64,000 nt of DNA from SFWF01 sp045638145 (GCA_045638145.1 JAZUAU010000024.1:62001-126000); one strand, 5' to 3'; numbered from the stretch's first letter, positions 43,192 to 51,568 are shown. A program made the numbers and translations. The notes: generated by a model from the letters alone, not told the origin.

Positions 43192-43220
43192 TTGAAATCG
43201 AAAGCTCAATGTGTTATAGT
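43192..43220 (+). promoter_or_regulatory. sigma-A type promoter of the ACT-hom-lysC operon
   Basis: TTGAAA (43192-43197), a 17-base spacer and TATAGT (43215-43220), about 40 bases before the first start codon. A small inverted repeat (43219-43241) just after the -10 box might regulate, but no lysine riboswitch or T-box is seen. Confidence 0.75.
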
Positions 43221-43260
43221 GTATCATACTGAAATACACTTGTACTTGGGTGGTGGATAA

Positions 43261-43689
43261 ATGCAAAACAAAACATACTATATGGTTGACGCATCTGCGT
43301 TGCCAGAAGTGTTTGCAAAGGTTATTAAAGCAAAGAATTTAATCGAGACTAAATCTGCCGCAAATGCTTCCGAAGCAATAAATATGGCAGGTCTTTCACG
43401 AAGTGCATATTATAAGTACAAGGATAAGATATTCCTCTGTAAAGATAATAACACTAATAAGCTTGATATTCAAGCAATTTTACAAGATAAAGCCGGAGTT
43501 TTTTCAACTTTAAGCAATATTTTGTTCAAAAATGGTGCAAATATCATAACAATGACTCAGAATGAGCCTAAAAACGGTGTTGCATCTGTATTTATAACAA
43601 TCGGAGTCGACGGACTAAAATGCTCTGTTAAAAATCTTGTTGCAGAAGCATCAAAGTCTGCAGGCGTAGTCAGCATAAAAACAATTTAG
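43261..43689 (+). CDS. ACT domain protein (PheB-like, UPF0735)
   Basis: A 142-residue protein with an N-terminal helix-turn-helix-like part (LIETKSAANASEAINMAGLSRSAYYKYKD) described here only by position about 27-55, and a C-terminal ACT domain from residue 68 (IQAILQDKAGVFSTL). ACT domains bind amino acids; members of this family sit upstream of hom in many clostridia and Bacillus (pheB-hom). It starts the hom-lysC operon, so an amino-acid-sensing regulatory role for the pathway is likely. Confidence 0.85.
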   Translation: MQNKTYYMVDASALPEVFAKVIKAKNLIETKSAANASEAINMAGLSRSAYYKYKDKIFLCKDNNTNKLDIQAILQDKAGVFSTLSNILFKNGANIITMTQNEPKNGVASVFITIGVDGLKCSVKNLVAEASKSAGVVSIKTI

Positions 43690-43699
43690 GAGTTTCAAA

Positions 43700-44929
43700 A
43701 TGGTAAATGTAGCAATAATGGGACATGGCGTTGTTGGTTCGGGTGTTGCCGAAATACTTATAAATCATCGCGACCGTGTTTCTGAAAAAGCAAAAAACAA
43801 AATTAACGTTAAATACATACTTGACCTTCGTGATTTTGATGGTCTTCCCTATTCAGATAAATTTGTAAAGGATTTTAATCTGATTCTTAATGATCCAGAG
43901 GTTCAGGTAGTTGTTGAAGTGATGGGTGGTTGCACCTTCGCTTATGATTATGTTAAAGCATGTCTGCTTGCGGGAAAAAGTGTTTGTTCTTCCAACAAGG
44001 AGCTTGTAGCTCAAAAAGGTGCAGAGCTTTTAAAGATTGCGGCAGATAAGAATGTAAACTTTCTTTTTGAAGCATCGGTCGGTGGCGGTATCCCTGTTCT
44101 TCGTCCTATGGCGCAGTGTCTAACGGCAAACGAGATTACCGAGATTACAGGCATCCTTAACGGCACAACAAACTTTATTCTTACCAAAATGGTAACCGAG
44201 AATATGGATTTTATAGATGCATTAAAACTGGCACAAGAGCTTGGCTATGCAGAAAAAGACCCGACCGCAGATATTGAAGGGCTTGATGCTTGCAGAAAAA
44301 TCTGCATACTCGCCTCACTCGGATTTGGCGTTCACGTATATCCCGACCAGGTAAAGCCAGAGGGAATTACAAAGATTTCTTCCCTAGACGTAGAATCTGC
44401 AGATGCACTAGGCTACGTTATCAAGCTTATCGGTAAGACCCGCAAGCTTGATAACGGACAGATTACCGCAACCGTCTACCCCGCCCTCGTCAATAGAAAC
44501 AATATGCTTTCGGGTGTTAACGATGTATTCAACGCGATTATGGTACGCGGCGACGAGGTTGGTGACGTAATGTTCTACGGCAGAGGCGCAGGCAAATTTC
44601 CCACCGCGAGCGCTGTTGTCGGCGACGTTATTGACTGTGTAAAGCACCTCTCTGCACGTAAATATCTCTATTGGGAAGACGTCCGTGAAAACTACGTTGC
44701 AGACCCTATATCAGATATCACAAAGCTTTATATTCGCGCTAAATATGATGACGAATCAGCTGCTCTCGAAGAAATAAGTAACCTTTTCCAAACAAACGAT
44801 CTAGTTATTAACGACGAGGCAAAACAGCTCTCCTTCATTACCGAATTTGATATTGAGGCAAAGATTCGCGATGATATAAAGAAACTCACCCACAATAAAC
44901 CTGTCAGCATAATTCATGCTATAGACTGA
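43700..44929 (+). CDS. hom: homoserine dehydrogenase
   Basis: A 409-residue enzyme reducing aspartate semialdehyde to homoserine for threonine and methionine. The nucleotide-binding GHGVVGSGVAEIL, VVVEVMGG, SSNKELVAQKG, the GILNGTTNFIL segment with catalytic region and EKDPTADIEGLDACRK are conserved. The C-terminal 70-80 residues form an ACT domain for feedback control. Ribosome site TAGGAG ten bases after the ACT gene; lysC follows 23 bases downstream. Confidence 0.96.
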   Translation: MVNVAIMGHGVVGSGVAEILINHRDRVSEKAKNKINVKYILDLRDFDGLPYSDKFVKDFNLILNDPEVQVVVEVMGGCTFAYDYVKACLLAGKSVCSSNKELVAQKGAELLKIAADKNVNFLFEASVGGGIPVLRPMAQCLTANEITEITGILNGTTNFILTKMVTENMDFIDALKLAQELGYAEKDPTADIEGLDACRKICILASLGFGVHVYPDQVKPEGITKISSLDVESADALGYVIKLIGKTRKLDNGQITATVYPALVNRNNMLSGVNDVFNAIMVRGDEVGDVMFYGRGAGKFPTASAVVGDVIDCVKHLSARKYLYWEDVRENYVADPISDITKLYIRAKYDDESAALEEISNLFQTNDLVINDEAKQLSFITEFDIEAKIRDDIKKLTHNKPVSIIHAID

Positions 44930-44952
44930 TAATATTCTAACGGAGGAAAATT

Positions 44953-46164
44953 ATGGCACTCATAGTTAAAAAGTTCGGCGGCAGCTCAGTTGCAAATGCC
45001 GAAAGAGTCTTCAACGTTGCAAGAATCATTACAGAAGACTATAATAAGGGCAACGACATTGTTGTTGTAGTATCTGCTCAGGGCGATACCACAGACGATC
45101 TCATTGACAAAGCTAAAGAAATTAACCCTGACGGCGGCTCAAAGCGTGAAATGGATATGCTCCTTGCGGCAGGCGAACAGATATCAATTGCGCTACTCGC
45201 AATGGCAATTGAAAAGCTCGGCTTCCCTGTTGTCTCTCTTCTCGGGTGGCAGGCTGGCTTTAAAACCAACTCTGCTCACGGAGTCGCTCGAATTAAGGAG
45301 GTTGATTCCGAAAGAATCAAAAACGAAATTGACAAAAAGAAGATTGTAGTTGTAGCAGGCTTCCAAGGAATCAGCAAATACGATAACGTTACCACACTCG
45401 GACGCGGCGGCTCGGATACGAGTGCAGTTGCAATTGCTGCCTCTATGCATGCTGACCTCTGCCAGATTTATACCGATGTTGATGGCGTTTATACAGCAGA
45501 CCCCCGCAAGGTTAAGGGCGCTGTAAAGATGGATGAAATTACCTATGGTGAAATGCTTGAGCTCGCATCTCTCGGTGCTCAGGTGCTTAATAACAGATCG
45601 GTTGAAATGGCTAAAAAATACGGTGTTGAGCTTGAAGTGCGTTCCAGCCTTGAGAGCGACAAACCCGGCACAATTGTAAAGGAGAAGGTTAAAATGGAAA
45701 AAATGATTATTAAGGGAGTAGCAAAGGACAACAATGTATCCCGTATTTCAATAGTTGGATTAAACGACACCCCCGGTGTTGCTTTCAAGGTATTTAATAA
45801 GCTAGCTCAGGCAAAGGTTAATGTTGATATAATTCTTCAATCTGTGGGTCGTGATGGCACAAAGGATATTACCTTCACCGTTACCGAGGACCAATCTAAA
45901 GACGCTCTTGATGCACTCGAAGAAATTAAGGAAGTTCTTGAATTCAAGAAGATTGTTGCCGACACATCAGTTTCAAAGGTTTCTATCGTTGGCGCAGGTA
46001 TGGAAACACACCCCGGCGTTGCTTCCAAAATGTTTGAAGCTCTTGCAGACGCAAACATCAATATTCAGATGATTTCAACAAGCGAAATCAAGATTTCCGT
46101 TCTTATAGACCGAGCTGAAGCAGACCGCGCAGTATCTGCTATCCACGCAAAGTTCTTTGACTAA
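44953..46164 (+). CDS. lysC: aspartate kinase
   Basis: A 403-residue aspartokinase, the first step to lysine, threonine and methionine. The N-terminal VKKFGGSSVANAERV, the GRGGSDTSAVAIAA core and DVDGVYTADPR are intact. Two ACT domains occupy about residues 265-400 and mediate feedback inhibition. An internal ATG after GGAGAAGG near 45693 could produce a separate ACT subunit, as in Bacillus. It is the last gene of the operon and ends at a bidirectional terminator. Confidence 0.96.
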   Translation: MALIVKKFGGSSVANAERVFNVARIITEDYNKGNDIVVVVSAQGDTTDDLIDKAKEINPDGGSKREMDMLLAAGEQISIALLAMAIEKLGFPVVSLLGWQAGFKTNSAHGVARIKEVDSERIKNEIDKKKIVVVAGFQGISKYDNVTTLGRGGSDTSAVAIAASMHADLCQIYTDVDGVYTADPRKVKGAVKMDEITYGEMLELASLGAQVLNNRSVEMAKKYGVELEVRSSLESDKPGTIVKEKVKMEKMIIKGVAKDNNVSRISIVGLNDTPGVAFKVFNKLAQAKVNVDIILQSVGRDGTKDITFTVTEDQSKDALDALEEIKEVLEFKKIVADTSVSKVSIVGAGMETHPGVASKMFEALADANINIQMISTSEIKISVLIDRAEADRAVSAIHAKFFD

Positions 46165-46181
46165 TTTAAAAACAAAAGAGA

Positions 46182-46215
46182 AAAACCGTCTGTCAGTAAA
46201 CTGATAGGCGGTTTT
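46182..46215. terminator. bidirectional terminator between lysC and xerD
   Basis: A 15-bp stem with two G-U pairs (46182-46196 with 46201-46215), loop TAAA, flanked by A and T runs; overlaps the xerD stop. Confidence 0.88.
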
Positions 46216-47101
46216 ATTTTGCAAGCGGATGGAACTTTCTGTAGTCCTGTGCATACTTATTTTTCATAAGCTGTGCGTACATTTGGGTTGTTGAAATGTC
46301 GGCGTGACCGAGCATTTCCTTAATGTCGCGAAGGTCAGCGCCGTTTTCTAGAAGGTGTGCCGCAAACGAATGGCGTAATGTGTGAGGTGTTATATCCTTA
46401 TCTATCTTTGCCATAACTGCATAGTGCTTAATTATCTTCCAAAAGCCCTGACGGGAAAGCGGCTCGCCGTTCATGTTAGTAAAAAGTCGCTGTTCCTCTG
46501 CGTTAGAAACGATTGCAGGGCGAACGTTTACTATGTAGTTTGTAAGTGTTTTTACAGCCGCAGGATAAATAGGAACAATTCGATTGTTCTTGGCTGACTG
46601 TAGATTCAAAATTCCAAGCTGAACATTAACCTCATAAACGGTAAGCTCAACAAGTTCTGAAACTTTAATTCCGGTTGCATAAAGAAGCTCAAGCATTGCC
46701 TTATCACGTATACTTTTATAGTCTGTACCCGAAGGCTGGCCAAGAAGTTTCAGCACCTCTTTGCCTGTGAGTATTTCGGGCAGCTTCTTATGTGCTGTTT
46801 TTACCTTAATGTCTGCAATCGGATTCTTTTTTATATGACCCTTATTAAGCAAAAAGGTAAAATAACCGCGAAGCGAAGCCGCGGAGCGAGATATAGTGGC
46901 CTCGCTCTTTCCTATAACGGTCAGATACTGGAAATACTTGTTTATAACATCGCTATCGGCAACATTCTTGACATTTAGATCGTTTGATTTACAGTATGAG
47001 AAAAATTGCCCGATGTCTCGCAAATACGACTCAAGCGTGTTTTTAGATGCTTTTTTTACATTATTTAGATAATTTTCATAATCTAAAATGTAGTCCTGCA
47101 T
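46214..47101 (-). CDS. xerD: XerD-like tyrosine recombinase with altered catalytic residues
   Basis: A 295-residue Xer recombinase with the normal two-domain layout. His240, Arg243 (TPHTLRHSF), His266 (LGHADISTTQ) and Tyr275 are present. The position of the first catalytic arginine, normally in TGxRVSEL, is Lys146 (YATGIKVSEL), and the GKGxKxR loop that normally holds the catalytic lysine reads QSAKNNR. Both changes were checked on the DNA. It is in the conserved xerD-spoIIM neighbourhood, so it is orthologous to XerD, but its activity is doubtful or has been compensated. The Lys in SAKNN two residues away might substitute. Confidence 0.88.
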   Translation of the reverse strand: MQDYILDYENYLNNVKKASKNTLESYLRDIGQFFSYCKSNDLNVKNVADSDVINKYFQYLTVIGKSEATISRSAASLRGYFTFLLNKGHIKKNPIADIKVKTAHKKLPEILTGKEVLKLLGQPSGTDYKSIRDKAMLELLYATGIKVSELVELTVYEVNVQLGILNLQSAKNNRIVPIYPAAVKTLTNYIVNVRPAIVSNAEEQRLFTNMNGEPLSRQGFWKIIKHYAVMAKIDKDITPHTLRHSFAAHLLENGADLRDIKEMLGHADISTTQMYAQLMKNKYAQDYRKFHPLAK

Positions 47102-47119
47102 TTTAAAAATCCTCTATCC

Positions 47120-47743
47120 TCAAAAATTAAAATACTTCTCAAAAATATTAAAAAGTGAAATGTCTGCTAAAGCCGAAATAATTATCGGAAACAGAAGTAC
47201 TAAATGTCTAACACAAAAGGTGTGAAAGTTGTTGTAAAGATTTACGGGGCGGGTCTGCCTTATGCAAAGGGACGCGATCAGCTTTGAAAAATCTACACAC
47301 TCTCTTGCCGAAACTAAAAGAGAAAAAAGTAATATTAAGGTAGGTAAAATTAGCACAAACAGATTAAAAACTATGCCAGAAAGCCCAAATACCGAATATA
47401 CATAGCCTGATATATAGCCGTATCTAAAGGCTGCATACAAAAGCACACTAGGTGATATTACAGTACCGAGCACAGAAGTACCGCATAGAAAAGAAACAAG
47501 CGGTAATTTTAGGGTATGTATCAGAGATGATAAAAAGGCTTTAAAAAAGGTAACGTTTGTCCGTTCGACAACAAAGCTTTTAAATTCCTCTGCCGCAAGC
47601 ATGGCTATTCGCTCATTTTTAAGCGAAAGTGTACCGCAAAGCATAGATAATACCGAAAGAATCAGCAAAACGATTGCAACCGTATTTTCCTTTAAAAAAG
47701 CAATATCAAGTCCTTTGATTCTTATAGAAGCTGTCCTATTCAT
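47120..47743 (-). CDS. spoIIM: stage II sporulation protein M-like membrane protein
   Basis: A 207-residue protein with four to five membrane segments (about 23-42, 70-110, 115-145, 170-200) and the pattern FLCGTSVLGTVISPSVLLYAAFRYGYISG (described at residues 83-111), which fits the SpoIIM/DUF95 family. In Bacillus spoIIM lies next to fur and xerD (ripX), the same place as here. SpoIIM, with SpoIID and SpoIIP, drives membrane migration during engulfment. Similarity is modest, so the call leans partly on synteny. Confidence 0.75.
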   Translation of the reverse strand: MNRTASIRIKGLDIAFLKENTVAIVLLILSVLSMLCGTLSLKNERIAMLAAEEFKSFVVERTNVTFFKAFLSSLIHTLKLPLVSFLCGTSVLGTVISPSVLLYAAFRYGYISGYVYSVFGLSGIVFNLFVLILPTLILLFSLLVSARECVDFSKLIASLCIRQTRPVNLYNNFHTFCVRHLVLLFPIIISALADISLFNIFEKYFNF

Positions 47744-47800
47744 GAATATTCCTCCAATTTTTATATTAAAAAATATGAAGGAAAATTTAAAAATATAACC

Positions 47801-48604
47801 TTATTTAGTTAGTTCTTCTGCTCTGATTCTTGTAGCTTCGAGGCAATCGTTTACAGACTTATCAAAATCCGTTGCATCCATCGAGCAAAGACCGGCATAT
47901 GTTGTACCGTTAGGCGAAGTAACATTTCTAATAAGGGTATCGACGCTATCAGCAGACAAGCGAGCTAATTCGGCTGAGCCGCCTACAGTAGCCAAAACAA
48001 GAGATTTAGCATCCTCCTCGGTCATACCGTTCGCTACTGCAAAATCAATAAGATTTTTAGCAAAGCGCAAAACATATGCAGGCGCACTTCCGCTAATTGC
48101 AGTAACTATATTAATTAACTCTTCAGAAACCGTTGCGATAACTCCCGAGCAAGCAAACATATCCTTTATAAAGCTAAAGTCCTCTTTGCTTACCGAAGGA
48201 TAATGGCACATGGCTACAGCGCCCTTTCCCACCATAAGTGGTGTATTGGGCATAACGCGGATAACCGAAGCATTTTCACCAAGATAGCTTTTAACAAAAC
48301 CTACAGTTATTCCTGCTGCAACGCTTATAAAGCATTTGCCATTTGAAACGGTCGCGATTTCGGATAAAACGCAATCATATATCTGCGGTTTAACTGTTAA
48401 AAAGACATAATCGCAAACCGAAACTAGTTCTGTGGATGAGCCACAAAGTGTTGCTCCACCCTCGGTAAAAACATTAGTTTTAGTAGAATCCGTATCAAAA
48501 ATGTATAAATTTTCGTGTTTTATGTAACCTGCAGATATTGCCCCGCCAATAATTGCTGACGCGATATTTCCGCAGCCGATAAAGCCAATTTTTTTAGAAG
48601 ACAT
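47801..48604 (-). CDS. proC: pyrroline-5-carboxylate reductase
   Basis: A protein of about 267 residues catalysing the last step of proline synthesis. It starts with the Rossmann motif IGFIGCGNIASAIIGG and has VIRVMPNTP, ISGSAPAYV and the C-terminal SPNGTTYAGL. ATG 48604 was chosen; the frame upstream codes an unlikely extension. Alone, without proA/proB. Confidence 0.94.
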   Translation of the reverse strand: MSSKKIGFIGCGNIASAIIGGAISAGYIKHENLYIFDTDSTKTNVFTEGGATLCGSSTELVSVCDYVFLTVKPQIYDCVLSEIATVSNGKCFISVAAGITVGFVKSYLGENASVIRVMPNTPLMVGKGAVAMCHYPSVSKEDFSFIKDMFACSGVIATVSEELINIVTAISGSAPAYVLRFAKNLIDFAVANGMTEEDAKSLVLATVGGSAELARLSADSVDTLIRNVTSPNGTTYAGLCSMDATDFDKSVNDCLEATRIRAEELTK

Positions 48605-48691
48605 AATAAAACCGCCTTTTATAGAGGTGCAATAATAGTTATACACTAAAATTAACATTATGTCAACAAGAATATTTGCTCAATTAAAATA

Positions 48692-48750
48692 TTATGTAAA
48701 CTCTTTATGTTAACTCCACTATATCTATGCGAACGCTCATTATGTAAATC
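48692..48750 (+). repeat. three XerD-arm-like 11-mers upstream of the SDR gene
   Basis: TTATGTAAACT (48692-48702), TTATGTTAACT (48705-48715) and TTATGTAAATC (48740-48750) lie in direct orientation. The first equals the XerD arm of the Bacillus dif site as I remember it. No clear left arm is found 6 bases upstream of any of them, so they are not proven dif sites. They could also be operator repeats for the SDR gene. Confidence 0.4.
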
Positions 48751-48774
48751 TATCCGTAGTGGTTTAATTAGTAG

Positions 48775-48802
48775 TTGAATTTAAAAATTTTTATGTTATA
48801 AT
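48775..48802 (+). promoter_or_regulatory. sigma-A type promoter of the SDR gene
   Basis: TTGAAT (48775-48780) and consensus TATAAT (48797-48802) with a 16-base spacer, 32 bases before the start codon. Confidence 0.75.
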
Positions 48803-48834
48803 TACTTTAGACAAAAATTACAGGAGATATAATT

Positions 48835-49569
48835 ATGAGTAAAACCGTATTAATTACAGGCGCATCAAAGGGCATCGGCGCTGCCACCGCTATCCTCTTC
48901 GCAGAAAAGGGATACAATGTTGTAATGAACTATAATAACTCCGTGCAGTCGGCACTCATTCTACAGAAATCGCTTGCAGAGAGCGGATATAAGGTTATCG
49001 CATATCAAGCTAACGTTACTAACAGGATAGACGTAGAGCTTATGGTAAAGGAAACTATAGACCGTTTTGGCTCTATCGATGTTTTAATCAATAATGCAGG
49101 AATAGCAAGTCAGGGTCTATTTACAGATATCAGCGATATTGAATGGAACGAGGTGATTGATGTTAACCTAAACGGAGTTTATAACGTCACTCAAGCTGTT
49201 CTCCCCTACATGATTCGTCAAAAATCAGGTTCAATCATCAATATTTCTTCTATGTGGGGTCAGGTTGGTGCTTCTTGTGAGGTCGCCTACTCTGCCGCAA
49301 AGGCAGGTGTAATCGGACTTACAAAAGCGCTATCAAAGGAGGTTGGTCCGTGCGGTATCAGGGTTAACTGCATTGCTCCCGGACTTATAGAGACGGGAAT
49401 GAATCAGGAGTTAACTCTCGAAGATGTTGCTGCAATCGTTGACGAAACACCTCTTGGCAGAATTGGTTCAACAAACGACGTTGCCTCCTCTGCCCTATTC
49501 CTCGCATCGGAAGATTCATCGTATATAACCGGTCAGGTGCTCGGAGTTAACGGTGGATACATAATCTAA
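48835..49569 (+). CDS. short-chain dehydrogenase, FabG/YmfI-like
   Basis: A 244-residue SDR with the NAD(P)-binding TGASKGIGAATA, NNAGIA, and the catalytic Ser-Tyr-Lys in INISSMWGQVGAS...YSAAKAG, followed by RVNCIAPGLIETGMN and GQVLGVNGGY. This sequence pattern resembles the clostridial YmfI-type reductases proposed to reduce 5-aminopentanone on elongation factor P, rather than fatty-acid FabG, because no fatty acid genes are near. That assignment is from memory of the subfamily; generic FabG is the alternative. Single gene with own promoter and terminator. Confidence 0.8.
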   Translation: MSKTVLITGASKGIGAATAILFAEKGYNVVMNYNNSVQSALILQKSLAESGYKVIAYQANVTNRIDVELMVKETIDRFGSIDVLINNAGIASQGLFTDISDIEWNEVIDVNLNGVYNVTQAVLPYMIRQKSGSIINISSMWGQVGASCEVAYSAAKAGVIGLTKALSKEVGPCGIRVNCIAPGLIETGMNQELTLEDVAAIVDETPLGRIGSTNDVASSALFLASEDSSYITGQVLGVNGGYII

Positions 49570-49578
49570 ATTAAACCA

Positions 49579-49605
49579 ATAAGAGGCGGTTTACCCGCCT
49601 CTTAT
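49579..49605. terminator. bidirectional terminator between the SDR and sipL-like genes
   Basis: An 11-bp stem (49579-49589 with 49595-49605) followed by T-rich sequence, directly against the sipL stop codon. Confidence 0.85.
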
Positions 49606-51135
49606 TTATTTTGATGGTATAACTAAAACACCTGAAACTTTTTCGATATTTCCTTCGATTCTATTAATCGCAGAAATTTCCCTAACACTGCTTTTATATT
49701 TTTTTGCCAAATCCCAAATATCTGTTTCTTTATCAGTATAACAAACATATATTGAGCAGCCGTCATCACACATCGCGGAATCAACTATCGTTGCACCTGA
49801 TACAATTTGTCTGTCTGTAATTTCGTAGATAGAAAGCTGTACGCAAAGCTCGCACATAATATCCAACGAAGCGTCTGAAGTAATTATATAGGATAAATTT
49901 GAAAGTGCAATTTTTGTCTCTACATAGGGATTTATCAACTGTCTTGATATTGGATATTTATATTCAAAATCTACCGTGCGCTCAAAATACTGCGGTATTC
50001 CCGATGTGTCACAAAGCAATAGCTTAATATACGCTGTTCCGTACACAGTTATAGAGTCATCATTATTCTTGATACCGTTTGTTGCGACATCGGCAGAAAG
50101 ATTAAGAATGCTTCCAACAGTGCCTTCTGAAAACTCGAGAGACTTTTTAACAGAGAAGCTCTCATTAACCTTATCCGCCAATTGTTTTGAGCGAATTCCG
50201 TCAACCTCTAACGCTATTTCACTACAGGTAGAAAACATATCAAGTATAACTTCTTCAGTCTTGTCAAGTGAGGCTTCCGCCGTAACACAGATTTTAGCAT
50301 TTACAATCAATGTTCTTTGCTCTTCATAGCCGCCTTTTCTGCACTTTACCTCAAGAAAAACAAGTTGTTCCTCTGTTGCGACAGTATAATCTTCACTTAC
50401 TCCCTCAAGCTCAATTACCTGACTATACGGAATTTTCTCTATTATGTTATAGGCACGCATCCCCTCGGTTGAAAGATAACAAATTTTAACCTCAAGGCTT
50501 CCCTTGACCATTACTTTACCGTTCATAATTTTGCTCATATCAGGAATAATTTTCCCTGTACAGTTTAGTATCCTATCTATCTCAGCGTGAGAATCCGAAA
50601 GCTCAATATCATCCTCAATGATAATGCTTTTGTCACCATAAATTATATTTTCTTTAACAGGAATTTTACAGCTTTTTACCTCACAATCACGAAGCGAATC
50701 ACAGCACAAGAATTTCTTTTTAGAAATTTTTTCAATATTAACCTCAAGTTCAAAATCACCTCGAAGCTGTATTTTCCTCTCGCTTACAACACGTAGCGTA
50801 ATTTTTTCAGCCGAAACAGAGCATTTGATTTTGCTCGCTTTCAGCTCTTCTTCGCACTCGATATTTTTAGAAAAGACAAAAGAGTTCTCATAACTGCAAA
50901 GATTATCTTCATCATCAAGATAGACGACCGAGACTCCAGCTACACCGTCAAAATTTACCATATTACCCGTCACATTCTTAGATGAAATGGCAGGAGAAAT
51001 TTTGTAGCAGAGCACCTTCTTTATGGGTGGGCAGTAATCGGCAAGTGAAAACTCCGAGTCAGCAGCAACCTCAAAATTACTTTTTAAAATACCTTCTTTA
51101 ACCGAAAACTCCCTACAATTAAAATTACTTTCCAT
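49606..51135 (-). CDS. SipL-like spore coat morphogenetic protein (DUF3794 domains and LysM)
   Basis: A 509-residue protein with repeated DUF3794-type beta domains (three visible, about 1-150, 155-300, 315-450) and a C-terminal LysM domain (about 457-506, VCYTDKETDIWDLAKKY and VLVIPSK). In C. difficile, SipL has this layout and binds SpoIVA to attach the coat; LysM of SpoVID-like proteins recognises wall or lipid II. Being next to spoVM, whose product also recruits SpoIVA, strengthens the sporulation role. Identity as SipL is inferred from architecture. Confidence 0.82.
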   Translation of the reverse strand: MESNFNCREFSVKEGILKSNFEVAADSEFSLADYCPPIKKVLCYKISPAISSKNVTGNMVNFDGVAGVSVVYLDDEDNLCSYENSFVFSKNIECEEELKASKIKCSVSAEKITLRVVSERKIQLRGDFELEVNIEKISKKKFLCCDSLRDCEVKSCKIPVKENIIYGDKSIIIEDDIELSDSHAEIDRILNCTGKIIPDMSKIMNGKVMVKGSLEVKICYLSTEGMRAYNIIEKIPYSQVIELEGVSEDYTVATEEQLVFLEVKCRKGGYEEQRTLIVNAKICVTAEASLDKTEEVILDMFSTCSEIALEVDGIRSKQLADKVNESFSVKKSLEFSEGTVGSILNLSADVATNGIKNNDDSITVYGTAYIKLLLCDTSGIPQYFERTVDFEYKYPISRQLINPYVETKIALSNLSYIITSDASLDIMCELCVQLSIYEITDRQIVSGATIVDSAMCDDGCSIYVCYTDKETDIWDLAKKYKSSVREISAINRIEGNIEKVSGVLVIPSK

Positions 51136-51200
51136 ATTGTAAACTCCTTTTTATAACTTTTCATTAAAATATATTAACATTAGAAGCAAAATATGAAAAA

Positions 51201-51221
51201 AGACCCGATTTTTTCGGGTCT
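51201..51221 (-). terminator. terminator of the spoVM unit
   Basis: An 8-bp stem (51201-51208 with 51214-51221) whose 3' side on the minus strand is followed by TTTTTT. It overlaps the spoVM stop codon. Confidence 0.88.
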
Positions 51222-51313
51222 TATGTATTTGAATCGTTTTCTTTTTTTACCTTAAAAATCACTCTTAAAATACCTGAAATTATTTTTGGACTTTTAACAA
51301 CTACAACCTTCAT
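51221..51313 (-). CDS. spoVM: stage V sporulation protein SpoVM, 30 residues
   Basis: A 30-residue gene, too short for normal calling, read from ATG 51313 to TAA. The protein begins MKVVVVKSPKIISG and continues ILRVIFKVKKE with a polar tail. SpoVM of Bacillus is MKFYTIKLPKFLGG followed by an amphipathic helix; the KxPKxxxG core and the helix are shared. SpoVM lies flat on the convex forespore membrane and recruits SpoIVA to start coat assembly. An AAGGGG site is nine bases upstream. In Bacillus spoVM also lies downstream of the prkC-rsgA-rpe-thiN genes, so position supports the call. Confidence 0.88.
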   Translation of the reverse strand: MKVVVVKSPKIISGILRVIFKVKKENDSNT

Positions 51314-51329
51314 GAGAAAAAACCCCTTA

Positions 51330-51485
51330 CTAACAACATTTGGAACAGTACATTCCGAGTATGATCACGACAGCAGCAAGCAGACCGATAAGAAATTTTG
51401 CAGGTAAAAAGCAAGCCAACAACAAGCCGGTACCGAATGCAATTGCAATGACTCCACTTTTAAGCACACTGTTTCTCCGTTTCAT
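51330..51485 (-). CDS. 51-residue small membrane protein upstream of spoVM
   Basis: From ATG 51485 to TAG: starts MKRRNSVLKSGVIAIAFG, then two hydrophobic segments (about 10-25 and 31-46, broken by a Pro-Ala-Lys turn) and ends with CSKCC. A strong GGAGGCGG ribosome site lies seven bases before it. It ends 16 bases before spoVM and likely shares its mRNA. The hydrophobic helical hairpin and two terminal cysteines are the only features; no function is known to me. A spore role is suggested only by its position. Confidence 0.72.
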   Translation of the reverse strand: MKRRNSVLKSGVIAIAFGTGLLLACFLPAKFLIGLLAAVVIILGMYCSKCC

Positions 51486-51511
51486 AAACCGCCTCCTAAT
51501 CAACCTATTAC

Positions 51512-51542
51512 ATTATACTCTACAGTTTAAAACCTGTTACAA
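51512..51542 (-). promoter_or_regulatory. candidate promoter for the 51-residue protein and spoVM
   Basis: A consensus TATAAT (51512-51517, minus strand) and TTGTAA (51537-51542) with a long spacer of 19 bases, so the pairing is weak. The rsgA terminator lies just before it, so the short genes need their own promoter. A sporulation sigma factor may be the real driver, but no clear consensus for one was recognised. Confidence 0.45.
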
Positions 51543-51568
51543 AAAAATAGACCGCGTTTGCGGTCTAT
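51543..51568 (-). terminator. terminator after rsgA
   Basis: A perfect 9-bp stem (51547-51555 with 51560-51568) is followed on the minus strand by seven Ts. It overlaps the rsgA stop codon and ends the long yicC-to-rsgA operon. Confidence 0.93.

Noticed and set aside
43167..43260. lysine riboswitch before the hom-lysC operon
   Set aside because: The region is only about 90 bases with a promoter in it and lacks the long conserved lysine aptamer.
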